From Stagonosporopsis chrysanthemi (taxonomy: Eukaryota > Ascomycota > Dothideomycetes > Pleosporales > Didymellaceae): a stretch of DNA of 64,000 nucleotides. The notes beneath the pieces are model-generated. The model ran no database searches and had not been told where the DNA came from. It saw nothing but the letters and a program-made list of their open reading frames with translations. The stretch lies in contig JAFISE010000049.1 in the NCBI GenBank assembly GCA_022560025.1, positions 62,001-126,000 of the forward strand, in the 5' to 3' direction. The stretch's first letter is position 1; every line of letters starts with the position of its first letter. The position numbers were made by a program, and so were the translations under genes. Below are positions 54,878-64,000 of the stretch, in pieces.

Positions 54878-56530
54878 TCAATCCAGCGGATTGATTGGCG
54901 ACAGCAGAAGTTTCCGGAACGCACGCGCTTTGCTGTTTGCGTTCCGGCTGTCCATAGCGTCCATGTGGCTAGCGATTTTGAAAGCCTCCACGATTGTCAT
55001 GAGCGGCGCTTCTTCGAAGATGCTGAAAGGTACGGAATCCACAAACTGTTGCAGCGAGACGGATCCCAGTTGCACCCGCGCCAGAGCGACGTAGTCAAAG
55101 TCTGAGGCATCGGCTGTGATTTTGGTGACGAGATTCCAGTCGTCAGGGTTTTGCGAGTCGCGACGCGCCATGAGCTGCTCTTTGGACGCCAGAGTGGTGA
55201 AGGCTTTCAAGACGGCTGCCTTTGTCGCTGTTACCGGTGAAGATGTCTCAAGTACCTCGAGGAACGCGTGGAGAGACACTGTCCCGATAAAGATGTGGCG
55301 CTGTTTGTACTGCAGTTCCGCATCGATCTGTGCAGCTGCACTCGCCTCGTCGTCACTAGGCTGCGGTGTAGATGCAACGGAAGTAGATGGTTGGGCGGGG
55401 GTATGCGGTGCAGTCCCTGGCTGAGAGAAGCTTGGGCGTATGGGAAGATTCAAGGAAAGGGTGCGCCGATGTTTGCGAACTGACAGGGGCTTCTCTGGTT
55501 TTGCTGTCTTGGCCTTGAACTCCAGCAAACCCCCATTGGTCTTGCCCCGCGATCGAAGTGTTACCGGCGATGATCTTCGTACAGTGGTAGACACGGACTC
55601 CATTGAGTAGGCCGGCCAGCGCTTCTGCGCGCGAGATTCGCCAATCCCAGCGAGCAATCTTGGGATGACCGTCAATACATGGCTTGGGCTATCGAGGCGA
55701 TCCTCCTGAGCACCTTGTGTTGCATCTTCTTGGGTGCTGACGTTCGCGCTGCTGAGTTGGAATTCCCACTCCACTGTGTTGTCATTGGAGCTTGCGGATT
55801 CAATATCGGACAGCGGCGGTGTGTGGAAAGAGTACCGTCGTGTTCGAGCCTTTCTTTGCTGGCACTTTCCGGGTTCAGGTGTAGATTCATACGCATCGCC
55901 AGGATGTGGGTACAAGCGCCTAGCTTCTCGTGTGGGCGACACTGGTGGTGTAAGATGTGCGTCTGTAACTTCCTCCTCGATGCACTCTGCTTGCGATCGA
56001 GATGCACGAAGATATTGCGCATCTTCAGAAGAGGCAGTGATTGAAACGGCCTCAAGGACGTGTAGATGCGCTACATCTCCTGACATCTGTCCAGCGTTTG
56101 TGCTCGATTTGTTGATATCATTTGAGTCAGACTGTGCTTGGCGGAAGGCGTTGTCGACATGGTCTGACGTAGCTGGAAGACTTGCCGCTAGTACTGTGCT
56201 TGTAGTTTGCTTAGAATTTTGAAAACCACCAGTCGGCGCAGCTGCGCTCGGCCAGTAGGTCTTCGAACGAGGTCGCGTTGGTGTGGGCTGCTGGCTGCTG
56301 GCCGTCGAGTGCTCAAAACAAAGTCGGGCAGTGGGTATGGACTGCGTGCGACGCCTGTAGCTGTCCATCTGGTCGGAACGCCGAAGCAGTTCGATTGCGA
56401 TGGCACGGCGAGCTGTTGCTGGCTTCTGCAGAACCATTGTGAGCCATAGCATGCAGACGTGGAGTTTGACTGTGTGCAGGCAAACGGCGAGGGCGAGGGC
56501 CAGCGTAAACAATCGGTTGTCGCGTGGCAT
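54878..56530 (-). CDS. Orphan protein with internally duplicated C-terminal domain
   Basis: Intronless, 550 aa from 56530; ATGs at 56437 and 56368 give 519 or 496 aa. The longest form begins with a hydrophobic stretch (LFTLALALAVCLHTVKLHVC) that could be a signal anchor, whereas MDSYRRRTQSIPTARLCF looks more like a natural cytosolic start. Residues ~60-400 are disordered and Ser/Thr/Pro-rich with RRYSFHTPPLSDIES and HRRTLSLNLP, both good kinase or 14-3-3-type sites. The last ~140 residues look folded and helical. They contain two similar units, GTVSLHAFLEVLE...AAVLKAFTTLAS and GSVSLQQFVDSVP...TIVEAFKIAS. I recognise no family. Convergent with the F-box gene. Confidence 0.75.
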   Translation of the reverse strand: MPRDNRLFTLALALAVCLHTVKLHVCMLWLTMVLQKPATARRAIAIELLRRSDQMDSYRRRTQSIPTARLCFEHSTASSQQPTPTRPRSKTYWPSAAAPTGGFQNSKQTTSTVLAASLPATSDHVDNAFRQAQSDSNDINKSSTNAGQMSGDVAHLHVLEAVSITASSEDAQYLRASRSQAECIEEEVTDAHLTPPVSPTREARRLYPHPGDAYESTPEPGKCQQRKARTRRYSFHTPPLSDIESASSNDNTVEWEFQLSSANVSTQEDATQGAQEDRLDSPSHVLTVIPRLLAGIGESRAQKRWPAYSMESVSTTVRRSSPVTLRSRGKTNGGLLEFKAKTAKPEKPLSVRKHRRTLSLNLPIRPSFSQPGTAPHTPAQPSTSVASTPQPSDDEASAAAQIDAELQYKQRHIFIGTVSLHAFLEVLETSSPVTATKAAVLKAFTTLASKEQLMARRDSQNPDDWNLVTKITADASDFDYVALARVQLGSVSLQQFVDSVPFSIFEEAPLMTIVEAFKIASHMDAMDSRNANSKARAFRKLLLSPINPLD

Positions 56531-56972
56531 GACAACAAGCTAGTGCCTTTCACTTTGAGACTCTGCAGCGGCTCACAAGACAAAAATGTCGCGGACGACG
56601 ATTGCACAGTGCGCGCCGCCACAGTAATAGCATTGTGGTGTGAGAGGTGTGGGAAACAACCACGGTTTGATGCCACAGACCCTTAGTAACGTGCCATAGC
56701 CCACGATTAGGGGATTGCAGAGAATTGCTCAGGAAACTGATTTATTCCGAGGCCATGTTTGGTCGGGCGGACAGTCCCGCGTGGAATGTTTCTGTCGCCA
56801 CGTGGTATCTGTGCCTATGAGATGGGAGGAATGTATTGGTTTAACAATCCAGTAAGGAGGCTAACTTGATGGATCAACAGTCCAATGGAAGACTTCTGTA
56901 TCATGGGCAGTCTCGAGTCCAGCTGACAGTCAATGGTTCCGCGCAAAGACGTTGCTGGAGGACTGCGCTGCA
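56531..56972. other. Intergenic upstream of the orphan gene
   Basis: 442 bp between tandem minus-strand genes. Nothing recognised. Confidence 0.4.
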
Positions 56973-57921
56973 TTATCCGCCTCTTCCACGCCCTCTGCCT
57001 CTCGCCATTCGTACGCTGTGAGGAACGAAGTGCAATGCCGACATACTGGCGGCCAGCGTATCAACGGGGTCAGCATGAGTCGCGTCATGGCGGCCTCGTC
57101 CTTGGGGGTGGCTGAACCCTCCACGACCGCGCAACTTGACCTGTGAGGACCGAATTTCGCGTTGCTGGTGGGGTTTCAACTGCTCTGGTTTCTCATGCTG
57201 GACCACGTCCATGGCCTCGCCAGCAGCGTCAGCAAGCGAGTCTCCTCTCCGTCGGCCAGGTTCTGAGGTCATGGAGTTCATGGTGCTCGATCTCCTCCGG
57301 TGAGCTGGCCGCAGCATGCTGCTTCGACGGTCGATGCCATCGTTGATGATGAAAAAGTCGTAGTTGTTGGGAAACTGATGCTTGTCTATGCAGTGCATGC
57401 GGCGTTTTGGCGCAGTACTGCACAGGCGGTCACACGATGGCACGAGGCATGCATACTGCGGTATGATTAGCTAGGCGTCTGTCAAGGCTAGCCTAGGGTT
57501 GATGGAGAGAAGGGTGAATGCACCAACTCTGTAGGCTTCTCCTGCCTGTCCTGGAATACGGGGTGTGCAAAGTCGAGATGCCTACCGTTTGCTCGCCTCT
57601 CTCTCGCTTAGCGGCATTGAAGGGGTCGTGGTTCTCAGCAATATGCAGATGCAGGATGTGCTCGTCAGGGAAGTTCTTTTGGCACTCGGAGCACCTGTTC
57701 ATGTGCGTCTTGTGGTAGTGTACATGATACTCTTCAAAGGACGCAAAGGCAAGTGGCTCGTGTGGAGGGAGCAGGCACTTCATGACGGCAGGGCGGTTAT
57801 ATATAGCAACGTCTGCGTCGAGATGCACCAGCTTGACGTCGGCAGACTGCTCGCGCGAGAAGGGACTACTGGGGCCGTCTGCAGAGGACGATGAGTCTCG
57901 GTGTGAGCGTTTGCGTGCCAT
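56973..57921 (-). CDS. ZNF511-like C2H2 zinc-finger protein with RG-rich tail
   Basis: Exons 57921-57586 and 57455-56973, 272 aa. Start at ATG 57921 (MARKRSHRD); the open frame upstream reads through the minisatellite and is not coding. Zinc fingers: MKCLLPP...FEEYHVHYHKTH (~47-75), NRCSECQKNFPDEHILHLHIAENH (~76-99), and YACLVPSCDRLCSTAPKRRMHCIDKH (~113-138) created by the splice. This spacing matches the conserved ZNF511 family. FPNNYDFFIINDGID after the last finger is also typical. The C-terminus is Arg/Gly-rich (SHPQGRGRH, ARGRGRGRGG), suggesting RNA binding. Divergent from the EST1-like gene. Confidence 0.87.
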
Positions 57922-58048
57922 GACGAGTGCGGGCAGCAGGTGGGGGCTACGAAAGAGGGCAGTACCTGGGTGCGCCCGCGGGGAGCGACTCAGAGGCAGC
58001 TCTGGCGCGCCGACATGTGGGTGAAGGCGCGGGCGAGGCGTGCTATGA

Positions 58049-58190
58049 GTGTGCACTACAGTGTGTGCTGTGGGTGTGCACGACAGTGTGTGCTGTGGGT
58101 GTGCACGACAGTATGTGCTATGGGTGTGCACTACAGTATGTGCTATGGGTGTGCACTACAGTATATGCTCACTACAGTATGTGCTATGCG
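58049..58190 (+). repeat. 25-bp minisatellite
   Basis: Five units start at 58049, 58074, 58099, 58124 and 58149, each beginning GTGTGCAC(T/G)ACAGT and ending GTGCT(G/A)TGG, followed by a partial, slightly rearranged sixth copy. Units differ at a few positions (T/G, G/A), with neighbours more alike than distant units. Confidence 0.92.
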
Positions 58191-58272
58191 TATGAGTGCG
58201 TAGTATGGCAGTGCTAGCAGGGCGAGTGGGGCGCGTGAAATCACAAGCGGACCCTTGCTGCGGCGGCGGCGC

Positions 58273-58297
58273 GGACAGGACAGGACAGGACAGGACG
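58273..58297 (+). repeat. GGACA pentanucleotide repeat
   Basis: Four GGACA units plus one GGACG. Confidence 0.9.
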
Positions 58298-58404
58298 ACT
58301 TGGGCTTGTTGGACTCACCGCAGGCTGCGCTCCGCCATCTCGCCCGCCAGCACCCAGCACCCACCACCCACCACCCACCACGCAGCACGCAGCACCCACA
58401 ACGA

Positions 58405-58428
58405 CGCCGCCGCCGCCGCCGCCGCCGC
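58405..58428 (+). repeat. GCC triplet tract 1
   Basis: About eight uninterrupted CGC/GCC triplets in the leader of the EST1-like gene. Confidence 0.9.
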
Positions 58429-58466
58429 ACACTCAGACGCCCCCCGCGCGCGTCCTGGGTGCCTGT

Positions 58467-58470
<4 letters not shown>

Positions 58471-58497
<27 letters not shown>

Positions 58498-58498
58498 C
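58471..58498 (+). repeat. GCC triplet tract 2
   Basis: About nine uninterrupted CGC/GCC triplets, 42 nt after the first tract. Confidence 0.9.
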
Positions 58499-58650
58499 CG
58501 CTGTCTGTCCGCGCACCAGGGCACACCACGGCCTCTCAATGGAACACGCCCGCCGCCACGACCGCCATCCCGTGCTCCGTGCCTTCGTCTGACCTCCCGG
58601 CCGACCGTGGGGTCACATCTGGACCTGCACGGCGCATGCGCTCCCAAGGC

Positions 58651-61340
58651 ATGGCTGCCAACACCGAACAGCTCGACCGCCGGGCCGCGGCCATCGAGCA
58701 GGACCTCTACCAGCGCGCCGACGCCCACGCCGCCTGCGCAGAGCTCGCTGGCGTCCTCCAAGAGTGCGCCGCCCCCCGCCATGCTGCCATGCACGCACGC
58801 TGACGTCTGCCAGGTACCGCGCCGCCTGCGAGAGCCTGGCCTTTTCCAATTTTGAACACGCCGCCGCCCACGACGTCGAGCAGCGGCTCTGGACGGCGCA
58901 CCTGGCGGTCAACACCGCCTTCCGCCAGGAGCATAAGATTGTGCGTGGCGCGAGTCCCCGCGGCACGCGGCACGAGGCACGAGGCATGAGGCACGCTGAC
59001 ACCACACAGCTCAAGCGCTCCAAGGACCACGTCGTCGAGATGCGCAAGTTCCAGAAGCACTACCTCCACTTCATCAAGGCCAGCCAGCGCTACTACCGCC
59101 ACTACGTGCTGAACCTCGACGCCCACGTCGACGGCATCCCCGAGCTGCGCAGCATCGCCCAGAAGTGGAAGGACGACGGTACGTTGTCTCGCCGCGCCGG
59201 CCCTGCCGCTGCTCACGCGACCCTAGCATCCAAGACGTCCCCGCGCCCGCGCATCCCCGCCGCCCTCCGAAGCAGCGTGTTCCAGTCCTGCCACCAGACC
59301 CTGATCCACCTCGGCGACCTCTCGCGCTACCGCGAGACCGAGCTGGTCGACAAAGACAAGGAGCGCAACTGGGGCCCTGCAAAGGGCTACTACGACCTCG
59401 CCGCCGAAATCTACCCCGACTCGGGCCACGCCCACAACCAGCTGGCCGTCGTCTCGCGCGAAGATGGCGACCACTTCCGCTCCGTCTACCACATCTACCG
59501 CTCGCTCGCATGCAAGCTGCCCTACCCCCAGGCCAAGGCCAACTTGGAGACCGAGTTCAAGCGCATCCTCGCCGCCTGGGACAAAGGCCAATTGGTCAAC
59601 AACCACAAGTCGCCCGACGGCAACACCGGCCGTGCGCTCGTCGCCTGGTTCGTGAGACTGCACAGCAAGATCTACAAGGGCGAGGAGTTTGCCGCCCACG
59701 ACGAGTTGGAAGGCGAGGTGCTCAGCCACCTCGCCATTGAGTTGAAGGAGCGTCCGCTGGACTCCATCTTGCCCAAAATTATACTCATCAACCTCGCAGC
59801 CGAGTACTTTGCCACTGTGCAGATGCAGACGGCCAACCCGCCCGAGCACATCATGCGCACCTATTTCTATTTCCTCCGCTTGAACGTCAAGACCTTCTTC
59901 ATCCTGCTGCAGGTGCTGCAACCCGAGCTCGAGCGCCTCTCCGAAGCAGACGACGTCACGCACCAAAACGGCGAGACCGCACGCCAGCTCTCTGATAAGA
60001 TCACGGCCGTTGCGCGCCGCATCCTCCCAGGCCTCCGTCTCTACAGCACCTGGTTCGCGCGCTACTGGCAAGTGCTCAACGCGAACATCGCTGACACCCT
60101 GACCATTGTTGATGTGCAGGAGCTTTGGAAGGCCTACGCTGCGACCTTGACTCTTTTGACCTCGAGCTTCCCGGTCGACCAGCTGCCACAGGAGAACTAC
60201 ATGCTAGAGGAGGATACTGACACGCTGGGCTTCCAGCCGCTGATATCACCAGACACCATGAAGGTGTGGTACAACGGCGAGGCCCTGAAGCCGAAATGGA
60301 CCGACGTCGAGCGAAACCACCCCAACGTGGAGATGCTCATGCGCATCAAGGATCTGCTGATTGATGGACTGCTTCTGACGCAGAACGCAGAGGCGCCTCT
60401 AGACTTGGCCGGGACGCGCTTCATCTACCGCGAGGCGGGTGTCCCGTCTGAGCTGCTCGCCAGCCCCAACACTCGTCCTGACGGCTCGCCTGTTCTGTCT
60501 CCACAAACTGTCGAGATAGCGTTGTGTACCCCGGCCGCGCCCATCCCTGACGACCAGAAGTCGTTCAGCGTTGCTGCGCCATCCGAGTCGGCCTCGACCA
60601 CCGTTGCTAAGGACACGGCGATGCGCTCCATGGTCGACGATCTGGTCGGTGCTGATGATGGTTTGGACCCCCTGCCCGAGGAAGATGAGAACATGCCGCC
60701 AACACCCCCTGAGCAGACTTTCGAGGACACAGCCGTGGTCAACGATAACACCTACGCCCCTGCGCCGTTCTCCATCAGCGATCTGGTGAACTCTGTCAAG
60801 AACTATAAGCCCTTGTCTCCTGCGCCAGGTGCTGCGACGCTCTCCGCCTCGATGCAGAGGTCCGGTTCCACGTCGTCCATCCGTGGACCCGTACATTTGC
60901 CCTCTCTCCCGGACGGGCAGTGGAACCAGAATTCGATCTGGTCTACCGGCATGCACGGATCGCCCAACCCCTCGTCGCCAGGCATCATGACCGGCAATGG
61001 ATTCAGCTCACGATCGCCGATAAACGGCATGAACTCGTCAGGCTTCCCCAACCACGTCCGCGGTGGATCTGCCAATTCGCAGCTCAGCACCGACGCCGCG
61101 GCGGCGATGGCTGTCCGGGCTTCTCGGCCCATTAGTGGCGGCCTCGGAAGCGGCGCAGCCTGGGGGAACCCCAACACCAGCAGCGGCACGTGGGGCTCGT
61201 TCTCCGGCAGCAGCTACAACGGATTCCAGAACGGCTATGCGCAGAACGTGCACATGGCCAGCCCGCTGATGTTCAGTTCCTACCAGGACGGGGCGCAGAG
61301 TTCGTGGGGACGAACTCCGCCCAACGGCCAGGGCGGTTGA
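58651..61340 (+). CDS. EST1/SMG7-like telomerase-associated or NMD protein
   Basis: Exons 58651-58763, 58814-58940, 59010-59178 and 59227-61340, 840 aa; an in-frame ATG at 58636 would add five residues. N-terminal 14-3-3-like/TPR EST1 domain is followed by the EST1 DNA/RNA-binding domain, with the family hallmark HQTLIHLGDLSRYRE and GPAKGYYDLAAEIYPDSGHAHNQLAVVS. No PIN nuclease domain at the C-terminus, so it is Ebs1/SMG7-like rather than SMG6-like. The C-terminal ~270 residues are disordered and Ser/Gly/Pro/Asn-rich. Likely roles: nonsense-mediated decay by binding phosphorylated Upf1, and/or telomerase. Intron 1 restores EYRAACESLAFSNFEH. Intron 2 (69 nt) is in frame without stops. Intron 3 ends CCCTAG. 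Strong C/G preference at third codon positions. Confidence 0.9.
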
Positions 61341-62120
61341 TTGGTCTCACACCTGGCCTTTGCTGGCTTGTTATTGCTTTACACCAACCACCATCTCCTG
61401 ACACCATGGCCCGCCTTGGTCGACGCGCCCGTACGAGCGGCGCAGAAACTGTCTAGCCGGCGCCGTCTGTGGTCAGATTGGACTTGCTCATGCTACCCTT
61501 GTGCGGCCATGACGATGCCTCGAGGACGTTGCGACACCGACCATGCCGTCACCTCATTGCTTCAGCCTCGCCGACGTGGGCTTCCCAATTATCAGCACCT
61601 ATCGGAGGACACTAGTGGTATCGCCTGGGCTTACTACATTGCGTTACATTCACTTTCATTCAGATGCAGGTAGTTGGGGTCTCTGCCCTTGCGTTCGGTC
61701 GCTTTGCGGCAGACTGGATGGCTTGCGTGCAGCTTTTGATGCTTTAATTTATAGTCTTATCGACTGGAGTTTATGCGAGCGTGTTTTTGCCATTGTGAGC
61801 TGCTGTGCTCTTATAGTGTGAAGCCGTTGTGTGCAGGTGAAGGAAGTTATGCGTGACATTCGACGCGGTTCGCTTACTTCCCCAGACTCGTCGCTACATC
61901 GGGCATAGCGTCGCGTGGCGGGCCGAGGGGAGCCTCACTGCGGTGACGTTGTGGCCAGGCAGGCCATAGCGTTGCACACCAGCACCGCGGCCACACTGTC
62001 CTTCCCGATCTCACCGCACACAGGCTTGCCGTGTCAGCCAGCATAGTCAAAGACGACACCCCAACATTGTGACAGTCTGACAACAGCCCCTTGATCGAGA
62101 TCGCACGTCGGCTTCCCACC
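61341..62120. other. Intergenic between EST1-like and UBX genes
   Basis: 780 bp between tandem genes. Frames at 61341-61673 and on the minus strand (61874-62455) have no family features; the latter is a shadow running into the UBX gene. Nothing recognised. Confidence 0.45.
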
Positions 62121-63743
62121 ATGGCGGACGAGGTCGACGTTGCCGCGCTCACCGAGGAGCAGCAACTCGCGCTCCAACAGTACACGGCCGTGACGAACCA
62201 AGAGCTCAAAGAGGCCGTCCCGCTGCTGCAGCGATGCCAGTGGAACGTGCAAATCGCCATTGCGCGCTTCTTCGACGGCGAGCCCGCCGAGGACCCCATC
62301 GCCGTCGCGGCCACACAGCAAGCACCGTCTGACACGCGACGGGCGGAGAACCTCATGAACGGCCTCGGGAGTCCACGGTCGTCCACGAGCGGGAGGAGGG
62401 TCAGGGTCGAGCCGGCGCCGCGCGTGGTCCCGCAGCCCGAGAGCCAGGTCAACACGCAGGCCCCGCTCGTGCTCTCGCTGCTGTGGGCGCCCGTCGGTCT
62501 GCTGTACAGCCTGATCGCGCGCTACTTCCGCTTCCTGGGCTACATCTTCCCCTTTGTGCCGCGCGCCTGGGGCCGTCTGACCGCGAGCAACATCCGCAGT
62601 CCGCCGTCGCAGCGCAGCGCGGGCCGACGGCCGCTCAACCCCCGCGACACGGCCGCGCGCTTCATCCGCGAGTTTGAGGAGGAGTACGGGCCGAACGAGC
62701 TCCCCTTCCACGAGGGCGGCTACGCCTCCGCCTTCGACCTCGCAAAGAAAGACCTGAAATTCCTCCTCGTCGTCCTCGTCTCCCCCGAACACGACCTCAC
62801 CCGCCCCTTCCTCCGCGACACCCTGCTCGCCCCAGCCGTCGTCTCCTTCCTGCGCGACCCCTCCAACAACATCCTCCTCTGGGCCGGCAGCGTGTCCGAC
62901 TCGGAAGCCTACTCGGTCAGCTCCGCGCTAAACTGCACCAAATTCCCTTTCTCCGGCCTGATTGTGCACACCCCCTCCGTCAGCGCGAGCGCCATGGGCA
63001 TCGCCTGCCGCCTCGCGGGCCCCATCTCCGCCCCGCAATATCTCTCCAAACTCCGCGCCGCAATGGCCCAGCACACCGCCGCCCTGGCCCGCGTGCGCGC
63101 CTCCCGCGCCGAGGCAAACGCCGCCCGCGACATCCGCTCTCAGCAGGACAGCGCGTACGAGCGCTCGCTCGCCACGGACCGCGAGCGCAAGCGCAAAGCG
63201 GCCGAGGCGGCGGCGGCCGCGGAGAAGGCGGAGCAGGAGGCGCGCGAGGCCGCCGACAGGGCGGAGCGGTATCAGCGCGATCTGAAGCAGTGGCGCCACT
63301 GGCGAGCGGCCAAGCTGCGCCCTGAACCCTCCGTCGACGCAAAGGAGGCGGTGCGTGTCAGTCTGCGGCTGCCGAGTGCGGAGCGTGTCGTCAGGCGGTT
63401 TGAGGGCGAGGTGGGGATCGAGGAGGTGTACGCCTTTGTCGAGTGCTATGATACTCTACACGAGGGAGCAAGTGCGGAGAAGAGTGCACCTGGCGAGCGT
63501 CAGCAGAGTGGCAGTGAAGACGCCGCCGCGCCCCCAGACTTCACACACGTCTACGCCTTCCACCTCGTCTCCCCCATGCCGCGCGCTGTGTACGACGTCG
63601 GCGAGACAAAGTCCCTCAAGGCGCTGCTGGGCCGCAGCGCGAATCTGATTGTTGAGCGCGCAGGGGGGGATGACGAGGATGAGGAGGATGAGGAAGGGGT
63701 GGCGGTGAGGGTGGCGGGGGAGGGCGTGGGGAATCAAGGGTGA
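62121..63743 (+). CDS. UBXD8/FAF2-like UBX-domain ERAD factor
   Basis: Intronless, 540 aa, ATG 62121 (the frame upstream has only TTG). Recruits Cdc48/p97 to the ER or lipid-droplet membrane for extraction of ubiquitinated proteins; the yeast relative is Ubx2 and the closer match is Ucp10/UBXD8. UBA-like domain ~10-52 (LTEEQQLALQQYTAVTNQ ... AIARFFDG). Hydrophobic hairpin ~113-148 (PLVLSLLWAPVGLLYSLIARYF, then GYIFPFV). Thioredoxin-like UAS domain ~175-312 (KKDLKFLLVVLVSPEHD, NNILLWAGSVSDSEAYSV). Ala/Glu/Arg coiled coil ~313-395. UBX domain ~400-520 (VRVSLRLPSAERVVRRFEG). The last residues are an acidic then Gly/Val tail encoded by repetitive GAGGATGA-type DNA. Confidence 0.93.
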   Translation: MADEVDVAALTEEQQLALQQYTAVTNQELKEAVPLLQRCQWNVQIAIARFFDGEPAEDPIAVAATQQAPSDTRRAENLMNGLGSPRSSTSGRRVRVEPAPRVVPQPESQVNTQAPLVLSLLWAPVGLLYSLIARYFRFLGYIFPFVPRAWGRLTASNIRSPPSQRSAGRRPLNPRDTAARFIREFEEEYGPNELPFHEGGYASAFDLAKKDLKFLLVVLVSPEHDLTRPFLRDTLLAPAVVSFLRDPSNNILLWAGSVSDSEAYSVSSALNCTKFPFSGLIVHTPSVSASAMGIACRLAGPISAPQYLSKLRAAMAQHTAALARVRASRAEANAARDIRSQQDSAYERSLATDRERKRKAAEAAAAAEKAEQEAREAADRAERYQRDLKQWRHWRAAKLRPEPSVDAKEAVRVSLRLPSAERVVRRFEGEVGIEEVYAFVECYDTLHEGASAEKSAPGERQQSGSEDAAAPPDFTHVYAFHLVSPMPRAVYDVGETKSLKALLGRSANLIVERAGGDDEDEEDEEGVAVRVAGEGVGNQG

Positions 63744-64000
63744 ATGGTAGGTGAAAGGTGAAGGGTGAAGAAGAGACCAAGGAAGAGGAGAGTGTGGTAG
63801 ATATAACCCCAATTCACGATACATAACTTCTGCAGACCTCACTACAACACACCACCACTACGCGAACAACGCGACGAAACACGTCGCCTGAGCATCGAGC
63901 TTCGAACCACTGCCTCCTTCTTCTTTTCCCGTTCCCTCTCCCTTTTCCAAACAACTGCCACTACCATCACCACCACCACTCGCAGCAGCTTCCCAGATCC
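63744..64000. other. 3' flank of the UBX gene, possible leader of a next gene
   Basis: 257 bp. The end of the window (63908-63960) is strongly CT-rich, as seen in leaders of expressed fungal genes on the + strand, followed by CACCAC repeats. No coding start seen before the edge. Confidence 0.4.

Larger units (their letters stand above)
57922..58650. promoter_or_regulatory. Divergent repeat-bearing promoter: ZNF511-like / EST1-like
   Basis: 729 bp shared upstream region carrying a 25-bp minisatellite, a GGACA repeat and two GCC-type triplet tracts (listed separately). The GC-rich half adjoins the EST1-like start. No TATA seen. Confidence 0.6.

Noticed and set aside
57922..58131. N-terminal extension of the zinc-finger protein through the minisatellite
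   Set aside because: Encodes a His/Thr-rich repeat translation; the family start MARKRSHRD lies downstream at 57921.
59223..60071. 282-codon minus-strand frame antisense to the EST1-like gene
   Set aside because: Explained by strong third-position C bias of the sense gene, which leaves the opposite strand free of stops.

Overview
This is a nuclear segment from a filamentous ascomycete (Pezizomycotina). The evidence is genes with several short GT..AG introns (mostly 46-70 nt), fungal-specific families (HET domain, Pbs2-type MAPKK, fungal GABA/choline-type permease, Osh1/2-type oxysterol-binding protein, GH12, CHRD secreted protein) and intergenic gaps of 0.3-1.9 kb with no operons. Gene content suggests Dothideomycetes, but I cannot fix the genus. 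I see no virus, transposon, CRISPR array or rRNA, and no tRNA I could recognise by eye.

Layout. 0-12 kb is housekeeping and stress: a PIN-like auxin-efflux-carrier-family membrane protein (-) diverges from the HOG-pathway MAPKK Pbs2 (+), followed by Sec63 (+) and Hsp104 (-, with a TATA and heat-shock-element promoter). 12.8-13.8 kb carries a decayed SLC6 (neurotransmitter:sodium symporter family) gene. 14.9-29.3 kb is accessory metabolism: 2-hydroxyacid dehydrogenase, APC permease, epoxide hydrolase, GFA-domain protein, FAD monooxygenase, secreted PhoD phosphatase and a HET-domain gene. A gene-free 1.9 kb gap follows.

31-39.4 kb holds a secreted CHRD protein, a large ankyrin-PH-FFAT-ORD Osh protein, ribosomal protein uS8 and an intracellular LysM protein with a RING-like cysteine cluster. 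40-49 kb holds a tetraspan protein, an SDR, a tail-anchored disordered protein, a TauD-like remnant, a secreted GH12 glucanase and an F-box-like protein. 49.7-58 kb holds a 1.2 kb-residue F-box protein with a Q/N-rich insert, an orphan with an internally duplicated C-terminal domain, and a ZNF511-like C2H2 protein. 58-64 kb is visibly more GC-rich and carries an EST1/SMG7-like gene and a UBXD8/FAF2-like ERAD factor.

There is no obvious biosynthetic cluster. The functional themes are ER and protein quality control (Sec63, Hsp104, UBXD8-like, Osh at ER contacts), stress signalling (Pbs2) and secreted enzymes. Exon boundaries were worked out by reading splice sites and checking that phases and totals close; they are predictions without transcript data. 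The best leads for novelty are the duplicated domain in the 54.9-56.5 kb orphan, the LysM/RING-like protein, the SLC6 relic, and the minisatellite-bearing divergent promoter next to the EST1-like gene. I found no convincing undescribed multi-gene system.
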